Source: Thunnus maccoyii (taxonomy: Eukaryota > Chordata > Actinopteri > Scombriformes > Scombridae). Taken from it: 64,000 nt of DNA. Below the pieces are notes generated by a model. It searched no databases. It was not told the origin of the DNA and saw nothing but the letters and a program-made list of their open reading frames with translations. The stretch lies in contig NC_056552.1 in assembly GCF_910596095.1 (NCBI RefSeq), forward strand, positions 9,963,111 to 10,027,110, read 5' to 3'. Numbering within the stretch: position 1 is the stretch's first letter; each line of letters starts with the position of its first letter. Made by a program: the position numbers and the translations under genes. Shown piece after piece: positions 43,517 through 53,734 of the stretch.

Positions 43517-45768
43517 GTAGGCGAGAGTCAGGGTCACTTAAGTTTAGAGGAATATGAGCCAGAAGAACCCCTTCATCAGGATGCGCCTGTAATTAAATAA
43601 GTTTAGGCGCAAGGTGTGTGGATGTCCTAGAGAAGAGAGACTGTGCTGGTCTGGTGCGTAAAAGCGAGTAGTAAACTCATGTCATGAGCTCAGTAGACTA
43701 AATCATACGTTTTTGAGATGATAAATATCTCTCCTCTCGTAAACACCTGGGGATAGCACCTGCATGCGTTCAACGCAGTAAACATTGCGCATCCAGAGGG
43801 GTGATGGATGGAGGCTTTTGTCACATCCCAGCTGTTTGAGTCCAAATGTAATGTTTTAGTCTTTATCACTATAAGAAAGGGTCAAAGATCAACAGATTAA
43901 CAGGGACAGTATGCCTATGGATAAGTATCAGTAGATGCAGAAGAAATCGTCCTTGTGTTTGGTGACTTGAACCCCCCAGAGGTCACACAATGACAAGTTA
44001 CATTAGGCAAATTAAACACCAGGATCCTCACATGAAAGACAAGCTCACAAGGAGGCCAATTACCAATCCATATTATCTACAAAAAGGGTCATGTTAATTA
44101 TTACACAGGAAGCCCTCCCTCTGCTCTGTCTTCCTCCTGACTCTCTTCCCTCCTCTCCTTCTCTCCCCTCCTCACCCTTAATTTGAATATCTTTATTGGC
44201 TCGGTTAGTTGACATTGCACAGTACACAAGAAAGACAAACATATCAGATAACTGACAGATTGACAATATTCCAGTAGGTAATGAATTGAAAGAACATGGT
44301 GTACTGAGGGATTATAAATTAGGCAAACCAAACAACACTGAATGAAGCCACTCACAGGAATCACTGGCTATCTTTTCCACGTTTTCCATTTTAGCTTCAG
44401 ATTGGGTCAAAGGATAAAAAGTGCACTTTTGTCTTCACATTATCTCGGCCGCATCTAATCCTTGGATGTCCCCTCGCAGACAGACTGTCCCCTCTAGGAA
44501 GCCTGAGGCGGCCTTTCTCTATATAAGGCTGGATTCTGTTCACTGTACCTAGTTTTGAGTTTTGGATCAGTTACAGTGGTTAGGTAATCAGATAAGTGTG
44601 TAGTTTATACATGGGGTCAAAAGGATTCCAATTTCATTTCATCCCAGTAGATGATGCAATTCTCTCAGTTGCTCTATAATTTGCTTTGGTCTAATTGTGC
44701 TGATGTAGTTATCCTTAGGCTCTGTGGTGTTTGTGCTCAACCTTGACTGGCTCTATGTCAAATACAAGCACCACCTGACTCTAATTCATTTTGATTGGCT
44801 TTGCTGTGCTAATCAATGGGGTAATTGTGTCTCTCTCTCTTTGAAGGTTTTCAATTCCTCCCTCTGTGCAGTTTCCTGGCAGTTTTCTTGTCTTCCGTCC
44901 ATATTGTACTATATATCTTTCCCCCTGTGTTTACTCGTGTCAACCCTGAATTGCGTCACATCTTCCTTGTTTCCCATAATTTATTTTAACTCTGCTTTGC
45001 TTCCTTCTCCCCCACATTTACTGATTGTCAAACAGCATCTCATATCATCTTTATCTCTCTGTACGTCCCCTGTCATTTCCTGTTTACAGTCTGTCACACT
45101 CATATTTCTCCTCTCTGTTTTGTAGGATAGTGGAGGCCGTTTGCATTGGCTGGTTTACAGCAGAGTGCACAGTGCGCTTTCTGGTGGCCAGAGACAAGTG
45201 GGACTTCCTCCGCCGGCCGCTGAACATCATTGATGTGATTGCCATCACACCCTACTATGTCACCATGGTGATGGCCGGGGCAGGGATGCCGGGTGCCGGG
45301 CTCGGGGTTGCTGGGGTAATACTTCGGGTGCTGAGGATGATGCGAGTCTTCTGGCTCATGAAGCTGGCCAGACACTTCCTGGGGCTGCAGACACTGGGGC
45401 TGACGCTCAGGCGCTGCTACCGGGAGATGGTCATGCTGATGGTGTTTGTCTTCGTCGCCATGGCGATATACAGCGCTCTGGCCCAGCTGCTGGAGCACGG
45501 CTTGGATTTGGGCACGCAGAACCCGGATTACGCCAGCATCCCTGCCGCCGCCTGGTGGGTCATCATCTCCATGACGACAGTTGGGTACGGGGATGTGTAC
45601 CCTGTGACAGTTGGGGGACGGGTGCTTGGGGGCATGTGTGTAGTGAGTGGCATTGTTCTACTTGCGCTGCCCATTACATTCATCTACCACAGTTTTGTAC
45701 AGTGCTACCATGAACTCAAACTCCGCTCTGCCAGATACGCTCGCAGCCTGTCAACAGAGATACTGTAA
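42891..45768 (+). CDS. kcng3: kcng3: voltage-gated K+ channel modifier subunit Kv6.3 (2 coding exons)
   Basis: Kv6.3 is an electrically silent alpha subunit that co-assembles with Kv2 channels and changes their gating. Joining 42891-43516 to 45126-45768 gives 422 residues (human about 436). Order: T1 tetramerisation domain (about 8-115: VLNVGGTRY, FFFDRHAQAF, ELSFYTEMLYWGLE), S1 (about 170-194), S2 (about 210-230), S3 (RRPLNIIDVIAITPYY), S4 with R276, R279, R282, K288 and R291, S5, selectivity filter TVGYGD (360-365) and S6. S6 has LPIT where conducting Kv channels carry P-x-P, typical of silent subunits. The end SARYARSLSTEIL matches KCNG3 rather than KCNG1, 2 or 4. The first AUG in the frame, at 42891, has A at -3 and gives the family N-terminus MKFGKS. 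Confidence 0.97.
43517..45125 (+). other. kcng3: kcng3 intron 1
   Basis: 1.6 kb. A 133-codon open frame near 44724-45125 is hydrophobic intronic sequence ending at the acceptor and has no channel motifs. Confidence 0.8.
45126..45768 (+). CDS. kcng3: kcng3 coding exon 2 (S2 to C-terminus)
   Basis: Acceptor TTTTGTAG|GATAGT after a pyrimidine-rich tract. It encodes residues 209-422 with S2-S6 and the pore. The stop TAA is at 45766-45768. The open frame extends upstream to 45025 but that part is intron. Confidence 0.96.
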
Positions 45769-47800
45769 TGACCATTTATACCAAACACCTATGGCCCCCG
45801 GCTACATCAGAAAGGAACTCTACAAACCAGAAGAGCTGCTGATGCCCCTTGTGAAATGATGCTCAACTCTGCTCTGCCCTGTTTCCTGCCTGAGCTGCAT
45901 CTGTTGGCCCGTGTAATTCCTGCCTGTTGTGTTGATGATCTCCAATCATCATCTTCAATCAGCATGCTGCGCGCGCGTCTCCTTAACAACACCATTTGGA
46001 CAGAAGAATAGGAATACGCAAATAATTATTTATTAAACACACACAGGAGCAGTCAATCCAGATTCGACAGTGGCTGCTGTTTACACTGTATTTCCATGGT
46101 TACAACATTGGCAGAGACGGCTGCTTTTTTGTATGTTGCATCAAGTGCTGTGTGTGTGTGTGTGTGTCTTTGTCTGGCCATCACTTTGTCTAAGCTTCTC
46201 ACCCAGATGGTACCAGTTACACAAGATTGATATGTGACCTAGATACATTCTGTTAAACCTATGAAATATAAAGAAGGAGTGAACAAGTGAGTGCAAAGTG
46301 GAGATGGAGAAGGGGTACACAGAGGGCTTATTGTGTAGGAGTGGCATAAACCTGATAATGAAATATGGATACAGGTCAACAAGGTGTACAAGGTGTCAGA
46401 CAAATAAAGGGTTGACGGATATGACAGGGCAGATGGAGTGTGAAACGGGAGGATAAAAGACGACGGGACGAAATGACAGACGACAGAATATGAACAAGCT
46501 GGAGCACAAAGACTGAATAGATGGAGTGTGTGTTCTCCATTTGTGAGAGAATGCAAGGCATCTTGTATTTCTGCGTCTCCAAGGCAACCTCATCCTCCAA
46601 CATGTCAATCATAACGTGCACACACAAATAGGCCACATACACGCACATGTCCATGCTGGCACGCAGCATTTTTTGTGATTACTGGGAATATGACATCACA
46701 GGATTAGTTTAAAATTGCCACAAAAAAAAAAAAAGAAAACCAAGAGAGGAAACAGAAATGAACAGTAGAGGCTGTCACAGATGATGGTTCTGACATTCGG
46801 TGAATGAGATGTTTCCACTGTCCACGGTTTGCCAAGAGACACATGATCCAAACAAACAAGTCAACACCTCTCCCACACAACAGTCTTTCTCTGCATCTTC
46901 TCTCATCTTCCTCCTGTTGCCATCAACCATCCTCTTTTTACACACCATGCTCACACACACACACACACACACATATCAAGCTCTTTCCCTTCTGTTGCAA
47001 AGGAAATTAAACAATGAATGAGTATGTTCATTATCAGTCTGTCCTCAACTTTAAAGTCAAAATTTGGTATTTCATCATGAATTTTGCGGTGTGTATTATA
47101 AACAGTACATGTCTCAATATCCTCGTCTTTGTAGTACCAACATGCTTTTTAAATAGTTTAACTGCCTCAAAAAATTAAGGATAATCAGTATTTTATTACC
47201 TACTGGTGAAAACACATAATTTTGAACTCATGTATAGCTTATAGCCAAGTGAATTTAGTCCAGGCCTGATTGAAATCATCAATCAAAACTTTTTCATCAG
47301 TAGTCTATGGACTTGTAATTAATGTGACCGATGTGCAAGTTTTTATAATAAAATGACTCTGTGTAAAATGTCTGCGAATGTGTAATCGCTTTTTACAAAT
47401 CAAACTGTACCATAAAAATTGTCAAATTTAAGTGCTGTGACCTCAGAGGCATTGGGCTCCATTATCTGCTTTTCACAGTGTTGGAATACTAATCTTCAGG
47501 TTTTTCACATCACTTATTCCTTTAAAGTCCCCCTCCGACTTAAAAATTTGTTTTTCTCGCCTCAGTTGGATGTTTGAGCTTCGCTATGCAGAACGATGTA
47601 CGTGCAAGAGTTTGACACCAGAAGACCGTTTTCACCTTCATCTGCTGAGAGTGGAAAGTTTCTCTGCACTTGCTGAAAATCTGAGTTAAAAGCACGATTT
47701 GTGACATCACAACTAGCTCGGAAGCCAATTGTGGTCCGTTATGAAACTTACACAAGTGTGATGTGGAAACTTGAAGCCTCCAGTGCACAAACACTGAGAA
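45769..47800. other. kcng3 3' flank
   Basis: Candidate polyadenylation signals are ATTAAA at 46032-46037 and AATAAA at 46403-46408 and 47347-47352. Short TG/CA runs at 46147-46168 and 46951-46972. No further gene recognised. Confidence 0.5.
46403..46408 (+). terminator. Candidate kcng3 polyadenylation signal
   Basis: First canonical AATAAA after the kcng3 stop, 635 bases downstream. Other signals further on may also be used. Confidence 0.4.
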
Positions 47801-47827
47801 TGAACTTTACAATGAAGTAGGAGACAT

Positions 47828-48333
47828 TCAGCCTGATCACCAGAATAAAACGTTGGCATTGTACATTTCTGCAAACCACAGATACGTTGGATATCTACAT
47901 TTCCAAAATATGTTTATCAACATTTCCAGAATACATATTATATTAACATTTCTAAAGTGACGTAGCTCACATGACATCTATATGAGCTGACTTTCGTATT
48001 AGGAGGAGGAGGGGTCAGAGGATGGCTGGGAAAGTTGTTGGCAGAAAGTTGGAAATCAGCAGATTTTGTTTGAGACCACCTAAAAATCAATGCCTGCTTC
48101 CCGCTTCAATTTGCAGCCATTTTTATTTTATTTTATAGTTTTATTTTAATCCAAACCATGATCTTTCCGTAACCCTAACCAAGTGGTTTTTAAACCTAAC
48201 CAGACCTTAACCACAGCGTCATAAAACATCATTATTCAACTGACAACAGCCAACATTGAAATGTAAACATTCAACATATCTGTGGTTTGCAGAAACGTAC
48301 AATGCCAACATTTTATTCTGGCGATTGGGTTGA
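47828..48333. mobile_element. MITE with about 70-bp terminal inverted repeats
   Basis: Left: TCAGCCTGATCACCAGAATA, then AACGTTGGCATTGTACATTT and CTGCAAACCACAGATACGTT. Right, inverted: AACATATCTGTGGTTTGCAG, AAACGTACAATGCCAACATT, TTATTCTGGCGATTGGGTTG. About 506 bp, no coding capacity. Confidence 0.88.
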
Positions 48334-48918
48334 GACATTTTGTGTCTAGTGGTTAAACTTCAGAAATTTTAAGTATTTGCCTATATGTAGATTCTGGATT
48401 TTTGATAGAAGGAGAAGGTTTAATTTTAAGAATTTCTAACTAGGTCATTTATCTTTTTTTTCATGGGAAAAAAACACATTGGCCACAAGTTATTATTCAA
48501 AGCAGAGCATTTTTATAATAATAGTACTATGTCATATGACCTCAAGATGTGATACATGGATAAGGCTTTTATGGCGGATAGAGCCTGATCCTTTATGTGA
48601 TGATACTCTATTTACACCTCTGGGCCTTCTCTAGGCAATGAAACGTAACACTCAATGTGAGGAGCACCTGAGCCTGTTGGCAAGGGCATTCGGTGCACTC
48701 ATCAGATTCACACTATGGTGAACATTGTGCCACAGTCTGGTTCACGAAGTACTGTTATAAGGTTAAATCGACAAAGAATCACAAACGGCTGCTGCTGCAC
48801 TGCTCTCTCAGGGTTCAAGCGTTTTAAAAATGTTCCACATTTATCAGTAACCAAGCCTTCTCAGTCAGCTCATTCAGTATTCACAAGGTTTTTTTTGCAC
48901 ACTAAAATATCAGTGAAT

Positions 48919-49296
48919 TAAAATGTTACCCAGTTTGGGTCAATATAGCACCAACGCAATACTGGGTTAATGTAACTCTTGAGAGCCACTCAAGACATGG
49001 GGTTGTTTTGGTTCAGTTTTAGTGTTATTTTTTATTTTATTGTTAGGTTATTTACCCAAACTAAAGGTTGTTATAGTCTACTTTGCTCTTTTTAAACTTA
49101 CATGTCACAGTTTGTTATTGATTGTTAATAACCTGTGTATCTTTTCAATGTCATATGCACAATGTTTTGTACAAGAAACAATACATTTGTGACAGTTTTT
49201 AGCTAAAGCTTGGGTCAAAATAATATATTTCTACTGTGTTAAGATAACCCAATGTTGTATTAGTGCTATATTGACTCAAACTGGGTAAAATTTTTA
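48919..49296. mobile_element. MITE with about 50-bp terminal inverted repeats
   Basis: Left: TTACCCAGTTTGGGTCAATA then TAGCACCAACGCAATACTGG. Right, inverted: ATTAGTGCTATATTGACTCA then AACTGGGTAAAATTT. About 378 bp. Confidence 0.88.
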
Positions 49297-50668
49297 ATAA
49301 CTTTTACAATATATACAAAACACAACTTGTTTTCATTAAATGGAACACAAGATCATGTATTACAGTAAATCAGTGAAGAACAAGTAACAGAAAAAACATA
49401 AAACCAATAAACCCAAACAAAAATAAGGGGGCTCAATGTATCCATAAATAAAACATAAATGAAGTATCACATTTTTATGAAAAAAAAAGCAAATCCCTCC
49501 TGTTAAGTTTCTTCCATATACATCTGAAGTTGAATATAAATGCCTACATTAACAAATTAAGGGAAAATAAACAGAAGGTCTTACTAAGGTGTCTACAACA
49601 GCTTCGGTGCTCTTTGGCAAAGATTCTTCAACTCTCTTCTGGAGGAATTAAGACCATCCCCAAGATAAATTCCCATTTCAAATTCATCATTTTTTTTTGA
49701 TGATGGTGGTGTTGGAGAGTGCTGTCTGACATCTAATATTTCAGTTATGTTCAGTTAGGTTCATTCAGACATTGTGATTGCAAAAGACACAGCAAATTTC
49801 ACATAATTTTCAGTTACCCCTCTTGCCTTGTATCGGAGCATCTGCTTCCCTAGTCATTAATTTATTTATCACACTCTCCATGTGTGAAGGACTTTTTGTT
49901 ATTGTAAACTGGGTTAGACACCAAATTTGTCTGCCACATGGTGTGACTGATTTTTGATTGGGGTTTAGTGGACCTAATAGTTTACCCATGTGGTGAATAA
50001 ATAGTTTAACATATGAAAATATGGTGTTTTATGAGGAAAAATACCGTGTGTCCTCTTTCCAGTGTCCTCTGCCTTCCCAGCTGCCAAAATCCACATCATA
50101 AAAATCCACATGATAAAAATGTTGACACACTAATTGCAGTTGTTACTGTGCACTCACAGCAAAAAGCTTTAGCAGATGTGAGTGCCTTGTGGACTGTTTT
50201 TTTTTACGTGGGTGCTCTAACCTTCTAATTAATGGAGTTTTTGAGGCTGTATGCAGCCTGAGGGAAGACCTGCAGACACTAATAGGAACAAAAATCTACC
50301 ACTATGTTCTCTGCATATTTTTCAGGAGAAAATCATTTAATCACATTTTGATTTACACTTTGATGTATCATTGTAATATTCTCCTAAAAAGATTATAGAC
50401 TTAAACCTCATTTAAAGAGGAGGCAGTTAAGGACTCTTTGTAACAAAGATGCAAATACAACGTTATCATGAACATTTTCATTATCTATCTATATTAAGTA
50501 TCAGGTTCCTATCAATAACCTAAATTTGATTTTAAGTAGGGCTAATGCATTTCTAATTCTGTTGTTAGACTACAATTATTATGGAAAGCATAATAAGCAG
50601 TTTCATGATTATTTGCTCGATTGATAGTTTCATGTGTTGGTTGAAGAACCAATGACTACATTGCACCC

Positions 50669-51430
50669 AGTGGTGGAAGAAGTATTCAGATCCTTTACTT
50701 AAGTAAAAGTATCAACACAACAATGTAAAAATACTCCATCACAAGTAAAAGTCCTACATTAAAAATCCTACTTAAGTAAAAATACATAATTATTAGCAAA
50801 ATGTACTTAAAGTATTGCAGTAAAAGTAGTGGTTTGGTCCCTCTGACTGATTTATTATTATATATGACATCATTAGATTATTAATACTGAAGCAGTGTTA
50901 CAGCAGCATGTTACTGTTGTAGCTGCTGGAGGTGGAGCTAGTTTCAACTACTTTATATACAGTTAGCTAGTTTAATCCAGTGGTTCCCAACTTAGGGGTC
51001 AGGCCCCTCCAAAGTGTCACCAGATAAATCTGAGGGGTTGTGAGATGATTAATGGGAGAGAAAATAAGAAAAAACAAAGTTCTGATATACAAATCTGTTT
51101 TCAGTTGGAATTTTTCTCAGTCTTTGATTTTTGCTGAAATATTGGATCAAATGAAATGAAATGAAACCATGTGAGAAGTTTGGAGGGAAAAACCACTATT
51201 TGGTCGATCTGTTAACAACTCATAGACATCTGAAATGTGACCCCGACTACTAAAGTAACTAAAGATGTCAGATAAGTGTAGTGGAGTATAAAGTACAATC
51301 ATTCCCTCTGAAATGCAGTGGAGTGGAAGTATAAAGTTGTATAAAATGGAATACTCAAGTAAAGTACAAGTACCTCAAAATTGTACTTAAGTAGGCTACA
51401 GTACTTGAGTAAATGTACTTTCCACCACTA
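50669..51430. mobile_element. Non-autonomous hAT-like element (CAGTGGTGGAAGAAGTA type)
   Basis: Left end CAGTGGTGGAAGAAGTATTC; right end TGTACTTTCCACCACTA. The interior is rich in TACTTAAGTAAAAGTA-type motifs. I recognise this as a common teleost repeat. About 760 bp. An 8-bp target duplication could not be confirmed. Confidence 0.75.
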
Positions 51431-51589
51431 GCATCACCCCACTTTATGTACCATAACACACAAAACGCAGTTTCTAAATGATCAATGCAGAGAGTATAGT
51501 GACTATCAGTTAAGTATTTGGTTTTGGTGTCATTTACGCAACATCTCCTCACGTGCCTCCTACAGCCCTCACACTTGAGACCAGCTGAC

Positions 51590-51687
51590 TTCTGACGTCA
51601 CTTTCCCTCGACGTTCGCAGCAGGAAGTTCTTTCACCGGGTGATTTTGTTGTGGATAACACGTCGTCCCCTGCCCTTCAGCCGTAAA
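51590..51687 (+). promoter_or_regulatory. cox7a2l proximal promoter / 5' leader with an ETS-type site
   Basis: CAGGAAGTTC at 51621-51630 is a good ETS (GABPA/NRF-2-type) core about 60 bases before the start codon; a second GGAA core on the opposite strand is at 51603-51606. Such sites are common in nuclear genes for respiratory-chain proteins. The role is inferred. Confidence 0.4.
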
Positions 51688-51759
51688 ATGTACTACAAAT
51701 TCAGCGGTTTCACCCAGAAGCTGACGGGGTCTTCTTCCACGACGGCCTACAGCCCTCAG
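51688..51759 (+). CDS. cox7a2l: cox7a2l coding exon 1
   Basis: 24 codons from ATG (AAAATGT context, A at -3) to donor CCTCAG|GTGAGC. It covers the N-terminal segment through AYSPQ. Confidence 0.97.
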
Positions 51760-53649
51760 GTGAGCCCGGGAGTCGCGGTGTCGGTTAGAGAGCGAGCCGG
51801 TAACCGCTGAGGATGACCTTCATGTCACCGTGCTGGATTACGAACCATGAAACTGCAGCTACAAGGGCTTTAAAATCACATAAAATACTTTAATGGACGG
51901 TTAAATTTAGGATCTTGTATTTTAATTGTTTTCTTAGTTGAAGAAATAACGGTTATTAACGGGCGTTAACATGCTTCCTGTTTAGTTACTCGGTTGTTAG
52001 CTAAACTAGCGTTAACCGTTACAACTGTCCTCATTTGAACTTCATTTGAACCTCAATTCAGCAATTTCACTCTCCAGAAATGTCTTCTAAAGTCATCTTC
52101 AGTTTTTATATAGTAATTTAACTTTTAAAAAGTTTCAGGCACACTATAAAAAGCTTTATTCTATCCTTATTGACATATAAAACAATTACAAATTTCTTCT
52201 TTCACAAAATGAATCTATACAAAGTATCAAAATATTCATCTTGCGGTTTGCAGAAGAAAAATAAAAAACAAATTGAGCTAGGTGGAGTTACGGTTCATAC
52301 AAAGAGTTGAAACATAAAAAAATAGGAATTCATAATTTTTTCAGCCTTTGGATGAAAGGAAAATCAAATTGAATCAATGTACTGTTTGATCTCATTTGTG
52401 AAAACCAAGCATTCGTCTTATTACCTGTAAAACTTGCTTTCACCATTTAAAAAAAAAAGCTGCCTAAAGTAACACATGACTTATTGGTGATGCCACTTAT
52501 TTTGGTATGTTTCTGATGACGTATATAGGCCCTACGTCGTGTGTCGCCAGTTTATTCATGTCTTTCTACAACTACGTGAAGACCACTTAACAATGTTGCT
52601 ATTTCGACATTTGGTGGTTATTTATTTTATCCCACTGTCCGTGAAAGGCTCCTAGCAGCAAATATGTATATTATATATCAGTCCCTGCAGGAAATTGCGA
52701 TTTTGTGATCACAATAATTAACGCAAATTCAAGAAATCTCAGCAATATTCGCAAGAGCTTGCAATTTTGCGCAATTAATTCAACTTTTCAGCATGAAATG
52801 GCCAAAACAACATACGGCTTGTGATTTGGACCAATTAATGCATTTAGTGTCATGGTAACTTGTCATTGCAGTGTGTTGGTCAAGGATTCAGGTGGACGAT
52901 GGACGGATCTCACCTACCAATAAAAATGATGCCATAGACCGAGCAAAACAATTCCCAAATGTTCTCAAATGAGATTTGCGTTCAGTTAGTCAGAAGAATA
53001 CAAGTTGATGCGTTGTTCAGACAACAAAGATGGACATAATCTACCTCAAACACTCAACGGGCACTTTGGAAATTAAACTATATTTTTACGTTAAGGGATT
53101 TATTTTAATTATTATTATCGACTGATTTTATTTGGTGCTAATGTTGAGGTGAAAGTTTATTTAATAAAGGGTTATAGATGGAACTCAAGTACATTATTTT
53201 CTTATTTATATAATTTTGAGCCCATGGTTTTCATGTTCAGAAAATAAATGTAAAAATTATCAAAATATTATTGAAATACAGTTGACTTTATGATATGCAG
53301 TATGCTTTTTATTGAAGTAAGTGATTACATATGACTCTTCATTGGTAGTAGTTTTTTTTAAATGGCATTATTTTCCTTTGTTAGCAATTTTTCCCAATTC
53401 CTGCAATTTTCCCGCAAAAAGAGCACATAAAACATTGCGAATGGTATCGCAATCTTTGAGAAAATGCGCTGCAAAATTAAGCATTTTTGGCCACTATAAT
53501 CACAAAAAAAAAATCGAAATCCTGGAGGCACTGGTTGACAGGGACAGGTAGGTCTTTCTACAACCAAGTGAAGACCAATTAACAACGTTTCTGTTTCGTC
53601 GGTGAGTAGTTACTGATTTTACCCCACTCTCCATGAAAGGCTCCTAGCA

Positions 53650-53734
<85 letters not shown>

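Noticed and set aside
42997-43537. Other-frame and antisense frames over kcng3 exon 1
   Set aside because: Shadows of the real exon; they lack channel motifs.
45025-45125. Upstream extension of the kcng3 exon 2 frame as an alternative start
   Set aside because: The part before 45126 is pyrimidine-rich intron ending in a good acceptor; the protein match starts exactly at the splice site.
45100-45498. 132-codon minus frame over kcng3 exon 2
   Set aside because: Antisense shadow of a GC-rich coding exon.
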